This document shows, piece after piece, positions 11,283-22,339 of a stretch of DNA of 64,000 nt. The notes below the pieces were generated by a model. The model did not search any database and was not told the origin of the DNA. It worked only from the letters and a program-made list of their open reading frames with translations. This stretch comes from Rotaria macrura (lineage: Eukaryota > Rotifera > Eurotatoria > Philodinida > Philodinidae): positions 1 through 64,000 of the forward strand of contig OENT01000110.1 of the NCBI GenBank assembly GCA_900239685.1. The letters are read 5' to 3'. Positions within the stretch are counted from its first letter, which is position 1. Each line of letters begins with the position of its first letter. Both the position numbers and the translations under genes were made by a program.

Positions 11283-12855
11283 CACTGTGTTAGAGGAGCT
11301 ACATAATCTACGAGTATCCATATTTTCTTGCCTTTAAAATATGAAGCCAGTTTTTCTGTAATGTATTCCTTTGATATACTTCCTATGCATTTCATGCACA
11401 CAAAAACCAGGCCTTTGGAAGGAAACAAAACGTCTTTTTTGCTAGCATATCTTTTTCCATGAACTCTTCTAGATACCATTTTAGTATTGTAGGAATTGTG
11501 TAACCGAAATCAGATGGCATGTGATCTTACAAAGGTCTAAACTCGCTTTTTTCGCAAGAACGTACAGATATAATCTTAGTCATGTTATCCTCTTCACAAG
11601 CACTGCTGCTGAGATTCTTTAGTAACTTCTCGCATGTTCGATAGAGATATTTTCAACGGCGCTTAAGCAGCTAAAAAAACGTCTATGATAAATTCTAAAA
11701 TGATTATAATTAGTCATATGAAATATTGCAACTGAAAAAGAAACTTCATTGTTTTTAAATGTTGGGTTTCTTTTGCCTCAGGTAGTCTGTTCGTTGTCTT
11801 TGGTCTTATAATTTCGATGACAAGTATCGACTGAGTGGAATCATCGTAATTGTATATTACAGAACGAGACACTGTTTTTGTCAGCGTGAAACCATTCGCT
11901 ATAGTATACATAATTCTAATACTTTGTTTTCTGATTCATTTTATACTATATTTAAATTCTACCAAGGCTGTCAGTTTATGGCTCCCAGGAGAACAAGGGT
12001 TGCAGATTGGATATCCATGAAAAATAGACACACTATCTGATCGAAGTATACTGAAAATTTTTTAGCATTAATAGATAATAAAATAGGTATCAACGAATAA
12101 TATGAGTTTTATGAGTCTATTGGCAATGGTTATTTTACGCGCGGATCACCTGTTCACTATAATTAGAGCTATTTACTAATATAAAATTCAAAAATTGGAA
12201 TCATTTTTTCATTTCATATTCCAAATGTACAACATTCTACTAGTGGTTTTATGCTTTCCTTCGGTGAACCGTCATTAATTTCTACTGGAATATGTTGTAT
12301 TTATTTCAAAGTATTGCTAGTGATTTGAGATTGGAAATAAGTTATTTATTTTCGGCGAAGATTTATTTGATTTGCATGAACTGCGCCAATGATAACAAAG
12401 TAAAGTAACATGATTATTTCCCGAAATTTAGCAACACGTTGCCAAATAAACTCTTTATTAAAACAAACATAGACCCAGTCCAAAAACTGATTTTGTCAAA
12501 AGCCCACCGATCTTATCACAGTATCCTTAATAATTTCTTATATTTGATGAAATTTTGATGATCTATGACGTACTGTTAGTAGTGCTTAGAAGTCGGTATT
12601 AATTTCGATGAGAGAAAAGAAAAATTTATAAACTTCGGTTTCACTGTTTTCAATAAGAACGCCTAACTTCATTTACGATAGCATGGATTATTATACTGAG
12701 AAAGTTAGATTTGAATATTTAGAAAAACATCTTCCAAAAAATTAAAATGTGCAGTGTTTTGATACTACTCGATCCAGTCAGTCCGGAGAATCTGATGTGA
12801 ATCCGAGAAGTTGAAACAACAGCGCATCCGACAGTTGAATACTACTAAGGCCACC
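11283..12855. other. No supported gene
   Basis: AT-rich. A minus-strand ATG frame at 11249-11479 (76 codons) runs into the palindrome edge; it has no recognisable domain and could be chance. Confidence 0.35.
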
Positions 12856-12859
12856 ATAT

Positions 12860-13385
12860 CTGACATAAAATCTTGTTCAATCAGGCGACATCATAAAAAA
12901 TACTATACCAGGTCGACAAATCACATGTCACATCCAGGAAAACCATATAAGATCGTAAGAAAAATTTTAGTTTATGAAATCTTACATCAAGTTGTACGAT
13001 CAGATTCTTGAGTGATCTTAGTGTACCGTAAGATATGATTCTATGATTATGGAAAATCTTATGCAATAATAAGATCTTGCAAGTGTTGTATTGTAATTAT
13101 TAATGTGAGATTTCAGAGACTACAATTTTCTTACGACCCTATCTAGTTTCGCAAGATCTTACATCTGATTTTTCGACCTTTGAAGTTTAAATCAATTCAT
13201 AGAGCTAGATTCTTATAACATTTTAATGTGCCATAAGAATTTTTACTATCTTATAGTGAAATCATAGAGAACAGTAAGACCTTTCAAGAATCTTATAATA
13301 CGACTTGCCATCAGATCTCTGAGACTATTATTTATCGCAGGACTTTTCCTGATCTTACAGAATTATGCATGATTTGATGAAGATT
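12860..13385. repeat. GTAAGATCTTAC motif block
   Basis: About fifteen full or half copies of a palindromic core (AAGATCTT extended to GTAAGATCTTAC) occur in both orientations over 520 bp. Examples are ATAAGATCGTAAG, GCAAGATCTTACATC, AATAAGATCTTGC and TGATCTTACAG. A further copy, CGTAAGATCTTACATG, stands alone at about 52339. No terminal inverted repeat was resolved. Confidence 0.6.
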
Positions 13386-13389
13386 CTCA

Positions 13390-15331
13390 TGGAATTTTAG
13401 CATCCGATTATTTTTCTTGAGTAAAAATAAGTTGAGTGCTAATAAGCATCACCGGTTATCAACATAAGAGCTCCTAATTTCATTCCGTCTCCTCGCGCTA
13501 TGATAGAGCTTGACCGGTTTTACAAGAATTCATACATAATTCGATCAGGTTTGACTGTTGCATTGATTCTTCTACGATCGATTTGATAATGTTTCTTTTA
13601 AATAACTTGATACTGTTTGATTGTTTTAATGAGTTTATTACAGGTGTGATGATTATCAAGTAATTCTTCATTTTCTTATCAACTAACCATTTTTTTGTGT
13701 TTTTATTAAAGAATGGAATTGGCTGAGCACTTTTTTCTTTATGCTTTTATTGCTGTACATGGCTAATGATTCAGAAAAAAAAATATCAATCAAAGAATCT
13801 TGCTTGATTTCAACCTAGCTCAGTCGAATGGACCCTTTCAAATGAGATACTTTTTCTTTTGAGGTTATTCGTTTCTAACGCTATTTAATTATTTCAAAAG
13901 ATTAAGAAAGTTTAAGTAGCTGTGGCTATGCAAGCCGTTGATTTGTGTGTTTGAATAGCTCTCTGTAAATGTGTAAATTTTCTATTGCTTCCTGTAGATA
14001 ATTCATATAAAGTGTAGAAAAAAAGCACACTTTAGGTAGATTTCGTTTCTTTAGCAGAAACTGATAGTATTATTGAGGTATATGTCTTTGTTTCGAGCAA
14101 AGGAAGAAAAAAAATTAGTCTGATTAGTTGTGAGTGTTTCTTTTTCTTAAAGTTAGTAAAGATAAAACGAACGTGTTGAATTCAGAAAATATTTGTTTTA
14201 GTTAACTGGATTGGTGATGAAATCGAATAAAATTTTTTTAAGAGCAGAAGTACAAAAGGAGGTTGGATTTTTGGTATCAGAACGAGTAAATATGTTTATT
14301 GTGAAGCAGTTGATTTGTTATGAAAATAATTGAGTGTCATAGGTCATGAAACAGGTTTTTTCAAATAACTGAAAAAGCATTAAATGGCTATTGAAACTTT
14401 ATTAGCTGTACGATTGATACAGAAAATAATTAAATAGTTACTGATATTTTCAATGCCTGTGTATCTTTTAAATGGCTATGAATCACAATAAATAGATAAA
14501 CAAGATTTAAATAACTGAAGAAGATTTAAATAGCTATATGTTTAATTAAAAAGTATCTCTTTTGAGGAGCTATGTAGTCGAACTAAAGCCGAATCCACTC
14601 GCTTTCCTGTTTTACTTAGATAAGGATAGCAACACCCTCCTCTCTCTCTCTCTCTCAAGAGAGAGACAGACAGACCAATTCCCAAGGCCTAGATATGTCA
14701 ATCTTAGTTTATGGGTTAAATTGAACCGACATACGCACCAAGAACAGCTGAAGCAATTTATTCAAATAGAATAATTCGACGTAGTATCGATATTCGACTG
14801 TGGAGACTCTTTGGAAATAAGCAATGAAGTATGCATGTGGATTTGTTTGTCAGCTTTGTCTTCAATCATGCTCATACTCCTACACGCGGGCAAACTAATG
14901 CCCTACTGTTATTTTATGAGAAAAACTAATCGCGTGCTCTGCTTCGTATCTTAAATGGAAGATCGAAAATTAAAAAGTGCTATCGCTATGAAAAATGATT
15001 TCTTCTCATTTACGTTCTCAGTTCTTAGACCTAGGTTACCACTAATTTTATTGTTTTTGGCGTTTAAGCCGATGGGGTACTATTTCGGTAAGCATTCAGC
15101 ATGTAAATCAATATCATGAAGAAAATTAAAGAGGCGAATGGCCAATAATCACACAATCAATAGCGATTGCTTATATAAATGTTTTCTGCATGTTATTTTC
15201 ATCAAATCTTTTTCTTTGGCATCTCGATTCAAAATAGTGAATACAAGATTTCAATATAAAACGACCACTATTATCGGGGTGTACCACTAGAAAATTTGCC
15301 AGTCCTTCTACACAGTCTCAAAAACTATCTG
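13390..15331. other. Gene-free stretch upstream of the LPMO gene
   Basis: No coding signal. It contains a foldback microsatellite of CT units followed by GA units at about 14638-14672. A TATA-like TTATATAAAT at about 15171 is a candidate core promoter for the LPMO gene. Confidence 0.45.
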
Positions 15332-16474
15332 ATGCATAGTGTAACAGTCTTTTTAATTCTGTCATTCATGACGACGGTGACGGCACATGCAAGGATAAAA
15401 TATCCAAGACCATTGGCATCTCCTATTGATGGAGCAGGAGGAAACTATTATAATGATCCTCTTAAAGCTGACGGGAGGGATTTCCCATGTAAGCTTCTGC
15501 ATAAAAATCCCAGTGTGAATATGGCTCCAACAGCATCGTGGAAAGCCGGCCAACAAGCATATTTTGAGTAAGCTCTTTACTATGCTATGATTTATGTCGA
15601 ATTTGTACCTTGAAGACAACGTTTTAACGAACTGTATACTTTAGGATTCTTGGTCATAACGTGCCAAGTGGAGAGGGATCTTTGGCAGCTCACAGTGGAG
15701 GAAGTTGTCAGGCATCGCTTTCTTTCGATGGTGGTGAAACATGGAAAGTTTTACATAGCTATCATGGTGGATGCCCAAGAGGTGTTAAATTAGATTCCAA
15801 TATGGCAGGTCCGAACCAAACTTTTCCATTCTACGTACCAGAAAATACAAGAGCTGGACATGCTTTATTCTCCTGGTAAGTTTTCTACTTGTTCTCTTCA
15901 GTTGTTTCTGGGCTTTGACGATTAGATAAATCCACTTTTTTTAAAGGACATGGATTGCTGTTACCGGCAACCGCAATGAATTGTTTCAAAGTGTGTATGA
16001 AAAACAGTCAAGTTTTCTCTCATTACTTAGTCCATTGAACGTGTTTTAGATTGCGCCTCAGTTCTCATTGATGGCACTGGAACTAGCACTCTTGATGACT
16101 TACCAGATATGTTCCTGGGTGACATGACTATTGCAGGACATATTGGACCTGGAGAATGTCGTAGCACCTCTCGAGCTGCTCTTGAGTATCCTAACCCTGG
16201 GCAAGCTGTTACAGTCACCGAAGTCCAAAATATACCATTCAAGAAACCAACGACTGGCAAATGTTATACGAAGGCTACCGTCGAAAAACCAACAACAGCA
16301 ACAGCTGTATCTACTACGGCAACATCACTATCTTCTTCCTTATCTACTTCAGCTACCACAAAGAGCACTGATGAAGGTGTTAATTGCGACAGCTCGGTTC
16401 CTCCTGTTTTCAATCTAGTCGTCAATGATTCTAAATATCCATGCACTTGTGTGTGTGAGAAACCAAATCTCTAG
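15332..16474 (+). CDS. Secreted lytic polysaccharide monooxygenase (AA11-like), 4 exons
   Basis: Exons 15332-15567, 15645-15875, 15947-15990 and 16050-16474 (introns 77, 71, 59 bp, all GT-AG, frame kept) give 311 aa. The ATG at 15332 opens a signal peptide of 18 residues (MHSVTVFLILSFMTTVTA). Cleavage would expose His19 as the mature N-terminus, the copper 'histidine brace' start that defines LPMOs. His95 in AAHSGGSCQ is the likely second ligand. HGGCP, FSWTW and GNRNELFQNCA match the pattern known for fungal chitin-active AA11 enzymes, whose axial Tyr position appears to be Phe here. After residue ~230 come a Ser/Thr-rich linker and a short Cys-containing tail without a clear carbohydrate-binding module. 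Predicted role: oxidative cleavage of chitin or a related glycan outside the cell. AATAAA lies at 16583. Fungal-type content in an animal-like locus suggests horizontal transfer followed by intron gain (inference). Confidence 0.9.
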
Positions 16475-18288
16475 TGTGAACTTCTCTGCTTGCATTATTT
16501 CTACCCTGAAACATAATCATTAATTTCAGAAGTATCCGATTGTAATTGAAGTGCTTCTGAGATTTTTTTCAATACCATATTCAATAAACCAATTAAATTG
16601 AATCTCTGCTTTAGATGTATACAGGCATTAAACGAATTCGAAACAACGTCTGCGTTCACATAATCATCACATGGGGCATGAGAGTAGTAATAAATTTAAT
16701 TACTGCCTATTAAAGAAAAACGTTAGCCAATAGATTGATGAAGTTTGATTGTAATCCCCTAGGACATATAAATAAGTTTGAAGATTTTTCAAGGATACGA
16801 AAACTGAAAAGGAGTGGTCAATTAAAGATTTTTTCTGTCATTCAGTCAACAATAATACATGCATTCCATACTTTTTATCTCACTAAAATGCAGGGTAAAT
16901 GAAAACTCAAGCATGATTGCAGTCAGTAAATACTACTCTTTTCACTTACGTATGCGTAAATCTTGATGACAGGACTAAAACATAATCAAGGTTGCTCGAT
17001 CTTTGAAACAACCCAAAAAATTCCGAATTTTACTTCTTTACATATCTTTTACTGACTTTTGACTTGTTGATATATTTTACTTTTATTGTTACCTATACAA
17101 AAAATTGTTACGCCATCACTTTTGTGTATAGCGATTGGAGAAATCAATTATTTCTCAGTTATTACTGTAAAACACAATGCAAGTTCACACATCAATATTA
17201 AGCCTGTCTGATAAACACGACGCTACTTTTTATATTATCATCGTTAGATTTCAGTTTTAAAAAGGGTTATTATCATGCATGGTAAATTGAGTTATTCAAA
17301 AGCGAGTATGAGTAGGGTTAAAGAACAACAAGAATCAATTATCAGTGACAATTTCCACGATGATAGGAACAACATCAATGACTCGTAGTTCGAAGAAGAG
17401 TTCTTAAAGAGGATTAGTTATAAATATACATAAATCCATAATGAAAGTCATGTTTAAAAATATTCAGTATGTCTTTTGATAGCGAAACAGGTTTAAAAAG
17501 AAAATGTGTGAAATCAAAACTTTCTTGCGTTTTGCTGGTAAGAAAAATTTTAAATCACGAAAAATTTTCAAAATGTAATCTTTTTTAACCACAAAAATCG
17601 CTACAGGCTCCCAATGTTCGTTGGCTTGTGGCATCCCTAGGGGTAGTCACATTTATTTTTCAAGAAAATTGTTCGTAAAAGCTACTTTGTGCAGTCCTGT
17701 TGGGGCTGAAATGTGGAACTTAAATATCTATTGATTCATAAAACTAATAGAAAGTACAGAGAATGTAATATCACGGATTTTTTGCATCGTCTTTCTCTGA
17801 TGCGCCCAACGTTTTTTCATTGTTGCTATTCGCTCGTTAGTTACCATATTTCGTTGTCTATTTTTCTTAATTTGACATTTTTCTTATTATCAGTATGGAA
17901 GTACACGGGAAACAACGCTCTGATATAAGACGATAATATAATGCTGGTTTCTATGGTCTGTAATGGTGGGAGGGGAAGTGGGCGTCCGTATCCAAAGACG
18001 TTGTCTGTAACCAGGGGGTGTGAGCATCAAAATTCTCACTCTTAAACTTCCACTCCCTATTTTCTTCGAAAATATATATCAGTTCGGCAAAAGTTTTAAA
18101 ATGTCTACCCCTCCCACCTCTAAACTCTATTATAAATGATAGAGTAAGGATATCAGAGTGATTTAGTGAGTTTAGAGAATAAATAAACCTTTTCGACCAC
18201 ACTCACCATTTGTGAGTAACTGTTCTGTTTTTAGACTTAGGTGCAAACACTGATGCAGTATAATGTCAATTCATCTGCTAATGATGAT
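16475..18288. other. No gene seen between LPMO and B-box genes
   Basis: Contains the LPMO 3' untranslated region with its polyadenylation signal. The remainder is AT-rich with no exon-like frame. Confidence 0.45.
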
Positions 18289-18996
18289 TTATATGTAGGG
18301 ATCATCGTCATCATCATCATATCGTGAACTTTTTTTTTGTTGTGAAAAACTTTTCTCTCTTGTAGAATCATCCAAGTTTTGTTCGTTTTGTCGTCGTAGA
18401 TTAATCTTAAATGCTGTACTACTGACAGTGAATAATTTATCATTATTAATATTCAAGTATTGGACACCAGATTCCAGTTTTTGAATAAATATGGGTATTT
18501 GATTCAACGGTAGTTCATTCAATTGTCTATTTTTTTCACGTAGTATTTTCTTTTCCTGTTCTACCATTTGAGCTAACACAGCATAAGCTTGATCGCGTTC
18601 AGCATCTGCTTTCTGGACAATCTTATCACGTTCAGCTGCTATCTTTTGCCGAGTATTAGTAGCTATACGGTCAAGAATGTCGAGTTTTTCATTCAATAAA
18701 TGCACAGCACCTTCACTTTGTCCTGATACTAAATTCACATGTTTCTGAGCACACTCTAGACAAACATGTTTGGAGCAATGAAGGCATGTAACTTGTTGCT
18801 GTTTTTTTCTACAATCAGCGCAGTTGTGATTTGGTGAGTCTGCCAGTTTTTGCTCATCGAACTCAGAGGAGCGGCTTTGCTTAATCATTCGTTTTGAGGA
18901 TTTTGTACACTCTATTAAATTCAAAAAAACACATGCCATATCAAGATGAAAATTAAATGAAAAAGACAAATATTTCTCTAACGTCTCTTCTTTCAT
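18289..18996 (-). CDS. B-box-like zinc finger / coiled-coil protein
   Basis: A 235-codon frame from an ATG at 18996. Residues 59-86 carry a B-box-like zinc pattern: C-x2-C, CLHC, CLEC and a final His (C59, C62, C71, C74, C79, C82, H86). They are followed by a long charged helix (about residues 95-175, AERDKIVQKADAERD), predicted coiled coil, as in TRIM-related proteins. There is no RING before it and no C-terminal NHL or TLDc module. The tail is basic/acidic and ends in a run of Asp. A polypyrimidine stretch and AG just before codon 30 could be a splice acceptor. The first ~36 residues may therefore be intronic, with translation starting at Met37 or in an upstream exon. A SINE-like insertion lies only 59 bp beyond the first ATG. 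Probable adaptor or scaffold; function not known. Confidence 0.7.
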   Translation of the reverse strand: MKEETLEKYLSFSFNFHLDMACVFLNLIECTKSSKRMIKQSRSSEFDEQKLADSPNHNCADCRKKQQQVTCLHCSKHVCLECAQKHVNLVSGQSEGAVHLLNEKLDILDRIATNTRQKIAAERDKIVQKADAERDQAYAVLAQMVEQEKKILREKNRQLNELPLNQIPIFIQKLESGVQYLNINNDKLFTVSSTAFKINLRRQNEQNLDDSTREKSFSQQKKSSRYDDDDDDPYI

Positions 18997-19066
18997 ACAT
19001 TTGGTGAGTCAAAGTTTTTAAAGCTATCAATCACAGAATCTAAATTCTTCCAGAACATTTTGAGAA

Positions 19067-19438
19067 GAAGAAGAAGAAGAATACCCCGCCTTTCGGCTAT
19101 CTTGCGATATAGTGGGCTGTCCGAGGACAGTTTCAAGAAGCCCGATGTTTTTTCTACAACTATTACTAGCTGTAGCTCTGGACAGAAGAGCGGCCTGACG
19201 CAGAGTTCTTCTTGCTTGATTGCTTAAGCTTCCCATACATACTGACTAACCACATACTAACCACGAGGGTTATTTTGTGTATGTCACACGTAGTCAGCGT
19301 GCTATCGGGTGGGTGGTCCGAGAGAAACGGTCGTTAGTTACTTGTCCAAGGTTATTCTATGTCTGATGATGCTGAGGTTCGAACTCACTATCTTGTGGAT
19401 ATGTGTCGCACATCTTAACCATTCAACCATAGCGGCCC
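19067..19438 (-). mobile_element. tRNA-derived SINE with 12-bp target duplication
   Basis: Read leftwards from 19438, the element begins with a tRNA-like head. A box-A-like TATGGTTGAATGG is followed about 35 bp later by a box-B match AGTTCGAACCTC. After ~200 bp of body it ends in a (TTC)n tail at 19067-19080. The sequence ACATTTTGAGAA occurs immediately on both sides (19055-19066 and 19439-19450), a perfect 12-bp target-site duplication. This architecture (Pol III head, simple-repeat tail, duplication) is that of a SINE mobilised by a LINE. Confidence 0.85.
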
Positions 19439-19539
19439 ACATTTTGAGAAAATATTATCCCATTAACGAAATTAATATTTTTGGAGAACTGATTTCTCAA
19501 ACTTTTAGCTAATTACCCAGAACAACAGATCTGACTGGT

Positions 19540-19700
19540 GGACCCCATCGTATCCTATCGGATCCGACAAAATCCAATATGAATTTGTTGGAAACTGGCA
19601 AAATCCTTGATATTGGATTTCGCCAACTTCCGACAATATCCTGTAGGAATTATTGTAATCTGATAGGATTCTATTGGATAGTTTGGCCCTATGGACACAG
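19540..19700. repeat. GGATCC/AATCC motif block
   Basis: A 160-bp patch crowded with ATCC/GGAT words in both directions (CGTATCCTATCGGATCCGAC, AAAATCCAATA, AAAATCCTTGATATTGGATTT, AATATCCTGTAGGA, GATAGGATTCTATTGGATAG). Same construction as the other motif blocks, with its own core. Confidence 0.5.
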
Positions 19701-19856
19701 TTTGGCTTTGATAAGGCGAAATTCGATGATTCTACCAGAGATTATTGTCTCTTTTTTTCTAACAAGAACTAGATAAATTTAATCATTAATTCGAATATGT
19801 TGTTTCTACTTTGAATTTAACATATTCTCTCACTTTTAGAACCAGAACCACCCGTT

Positions 19857-20081
19857 GTTATGATGGAAGGGGAACACTTCGATCATAAGACGGAACGAAT
19901 GGTACATACTCCGTTCTAGGACAGTGGTTAATACGTCTACCCGGAAAGCAGGAGGTGCATGGTTCGATTCCATGGGAGGGGAGGTCACTCTTTTGTTCCG
20001 TTCTGTAGTCATACCATCACGTTGCTGTCTCGGTCATATCAGATGATAATGAAAATGAGAATAAGAGAAATAAAGACATAA
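19857..20081 (+). mobile_element. Second tRNA-derived SINE-like element
   Basis: Box-A-like TAGGACAGTGG at about 19917 and a perfect box-B GGTTCGATTCC near 19962 lie in a tRNA-like fold whose anticodon loop (CCGGAAA) lacks the universal U33. It is therefore not a working tRNA. It is followed by an unrelated body and an A-rich tail. CACCCGTT flanks it on both sides (19849-19856 and 20082-20089), a probable 8-bp target duplication. It belongs to a different family from the neighbouring SINE, judged by head and tail. Confidence 0.65.
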
Positions 20082-20386
20082 CACCCGTTTAATGCTATTT
20101 TAATTGGATAGGCGTACTTTAGTCTTTTACGATGCTTTCCTGTACCTATAAATAATGTCTTCCTTCAATATTAAATAAACTTATATAAATTTTGTACTTG
20201 TTCATGGCTAAAAATAGATTACTGAAGTTTTTCTTCACAAGATTATGAACTGCGCAAGTTAAAGTATTGCTCCCACTGAAATTCGAATAATAATTGAGTA
20301 ACTGCTATCTTTGTGCTCGTAAAACAACTACGTCGTTTAAAAATCATCTGTCTTTCTGATCTACTTACTTAAAACCTTCCCAAGTA

Positions 20387-22339
20387 AGTAAAAGATAAAG
20401 GAAGACTGCCGACATGTCTAGTCCAAAATGTCCGCAAAACCCATCAGGTCTAGTCTGAAACATCTTGAACATCGGTCAGGACTAGTCCCCATTTTGACAA
20501 ATGTCCTTCGAACACGCCTTGACTAGACCAGAATGTCTTCGGACCCAGTCATATCTAGTCTATTTTGTCATTTTACACCATCCAGACTAATCAAGGGACT
20601 AAAAGCAGCTGATGAAAGGTGGATTTGAACATCTCACCCGACAGTTTTCAAAAAATGACGACCATCATGGCCGAAGACAAGGACACTAAGATAGACGGAC
20701 GTCAGTTTATATCATCTAATGAACTGATTGACTCCGCGTCGTTCCCTAGACAATGGGAAATTCATCGATGTCAAACGACTTCGATTAGTCTGAAATGCCC
20801 TTAATAGTAGTCAGGACTAGTGCGAAGCGTCGTTTGCACGCATCATGGCAAGTCCTATTTTAAAGCGTGCATCACCCATCCTAGTCTAAACTAGTCTGAA
20901 AAACTCTAAAAAATCCTCTTCATTTGCACTCAATTGCGTTACCTTTTCGTTTAAACTGATCAATAGGGGAAAGTAAAAGAAGCAGAATATGAGTAGAAAA
21001 GGTTTTTCAATATCTGCATCATTTCTTAAAAACAATCGGCTGATCATTATATGCATTTAGAACATAGACTAGATGGTAGAATAGCAATCATTTCATTGCA
21101 TGTTGTGTACTAAAACCCTCGTAGATTGATATTAAGCATGATGTGTTATATTAAGATTATAGATTATAATGACATGCATTTATTTTATNNNNNNNNNNNN
21201 NNNNNNNNNNNNNNNNNNNNNNNNNNNNNNNNNNNNNNNNNNNNNNNNNNNNNNNNNNNNNNNNNNNNNNNNNNNNNNNNNNNNNNNNNNNNNNNNNNNN
21301 NNNNNNNNNNNNNNNNNNNNNNNNNNNNNNNNNNNNNNNNNNNNNNNNNNNNNNNNNNNNNNNNNNNNNNNNNNNNNNNNNNNNNNNNNNNNNNNNNNNN
21401 NNNNNNNNNNNNNNNNNNNNNNNNNNNNNNNNNNNNNNNNNNNNNNNNNNNNNNNNNNNNNNNNNNNNNNNNNNNNNNNNNNNNNNNNNNNNNNNNNNNN
21501 NNNNNNNNNNNNNNNNNNNNNNNNNNNNNNNNNNNNNNNNNNNNNNNNNNNNNNNNNNNNNNNNNNNNNNNNNNNNNNNNNNNNNNNNNNNNNNNNNNNN
21601 NNNNNNNNNNNNNTTTTTATTTTCGCATTTATAACTTATTTTTTTAAAGAAATTAATTGCTGCTAGTTTATACTAATTAAAAGACACTTTCTCAATAAAT
21701 ATAAAACTTTTCAAATTTATTTTGTTTAATGTTGCCTAAATAATCTCGTATTACGTAAAATAAAACTTTTTATTTATATGAGAACTTATAAAACTTTGAG
21801 AAAATTTGTATTAAATAGCATCTTACAATGATAATGAACATGTAGAAGTTGATCTCTTGATCATATGGCTCAACGGTCCGAACGGTGGGTAAGTGATATA
21901 CTAGTATTCATGTTCGAATCTAATCTTCATCCTTATATAATTCCATTTAGACTAGTATGGACTCGTCCACTACTTGAGACTAGAGTCAGTCCTATGTATC
22001 GTCTCTGATGTCCTTACTTTTTCAATTTTATATTATTTTCGGATGGGCGTCCCTGTCATCCGTCCTGACTAGTCTTTGCCTCAAAAAGTCTTCGTCCACG
22101 ACTAGTCTGCATATTAGATAGTAATTTTGTATATAAACAGACTCAAAACCAGTCTCCTTTGATTAAAGGACATAGTCTTATCACGTTTAATGACGATCGT
22201 CAATTAAAGTATCAGGACGCATACGTATGGCGGTCAGAAATTCGGACTTGTAAAGGACTAGTCAATTTTGAGACGAAGACTAGACAGGACGGTCCGACAT
22301 GTCTAGAAAAAAGACTAGTCATTTAGCCAGTCTTTTACT
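20387..22339. repeat. GACTAGTC motif element with N gap inside
   Basis: The palindrome GACTAGTC and its half-sites (TCTAGTC, GACTAGA, GGACTAGTCC) recur every few tens of bases in 20410-20905 and again in 21950-22330. The two ends share AGTAAAAGA in inverted orientation (20387-20395 and 22331-22339) followed by similar ACATGTCTAG words. The halves thus look like two ends of one element whose centre is partly lost in the gap. A tRNA-like patch (TGGCTCAACGG ... GTTCGAATC) lies at about 21865-21920. Confidence 0.6.
21189..21613. other. 425-bp assembly gap (N)
   Basis: Run of N characters with AT-rich edges, inside the GACTAGTC element. Confidence 0.99.

Noticed and set aside
11249..11479. Minus-strand frame meeting the palindrome edge, possibly a gene interrupted by it and spliced across it
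   Set aside because: CAG|GTTTGG and CTGTAG could act as splice sites, but joining the flanks gives an immediate stop in the frame of the upstream exon.
12860..13385. Regularly spaced short repeats that might be read as a CRISPR-like array
   Set aside because: Copies are degenerate, occur in both orientations, have irregular spacing and lie in a eukaryotic genome.
19905..19985. Possible functional tRNA gene
   Set aside because: Boxes A and B are present, but the anticodon loop lacks U33 and the stem is mismatched, and it is embedded in an element with a tail and flanking duplication. It fits a SINE head.
21126..21666. Long open frames across the N gap
   Set aside because: They consist almost entirely of undetermined bases.
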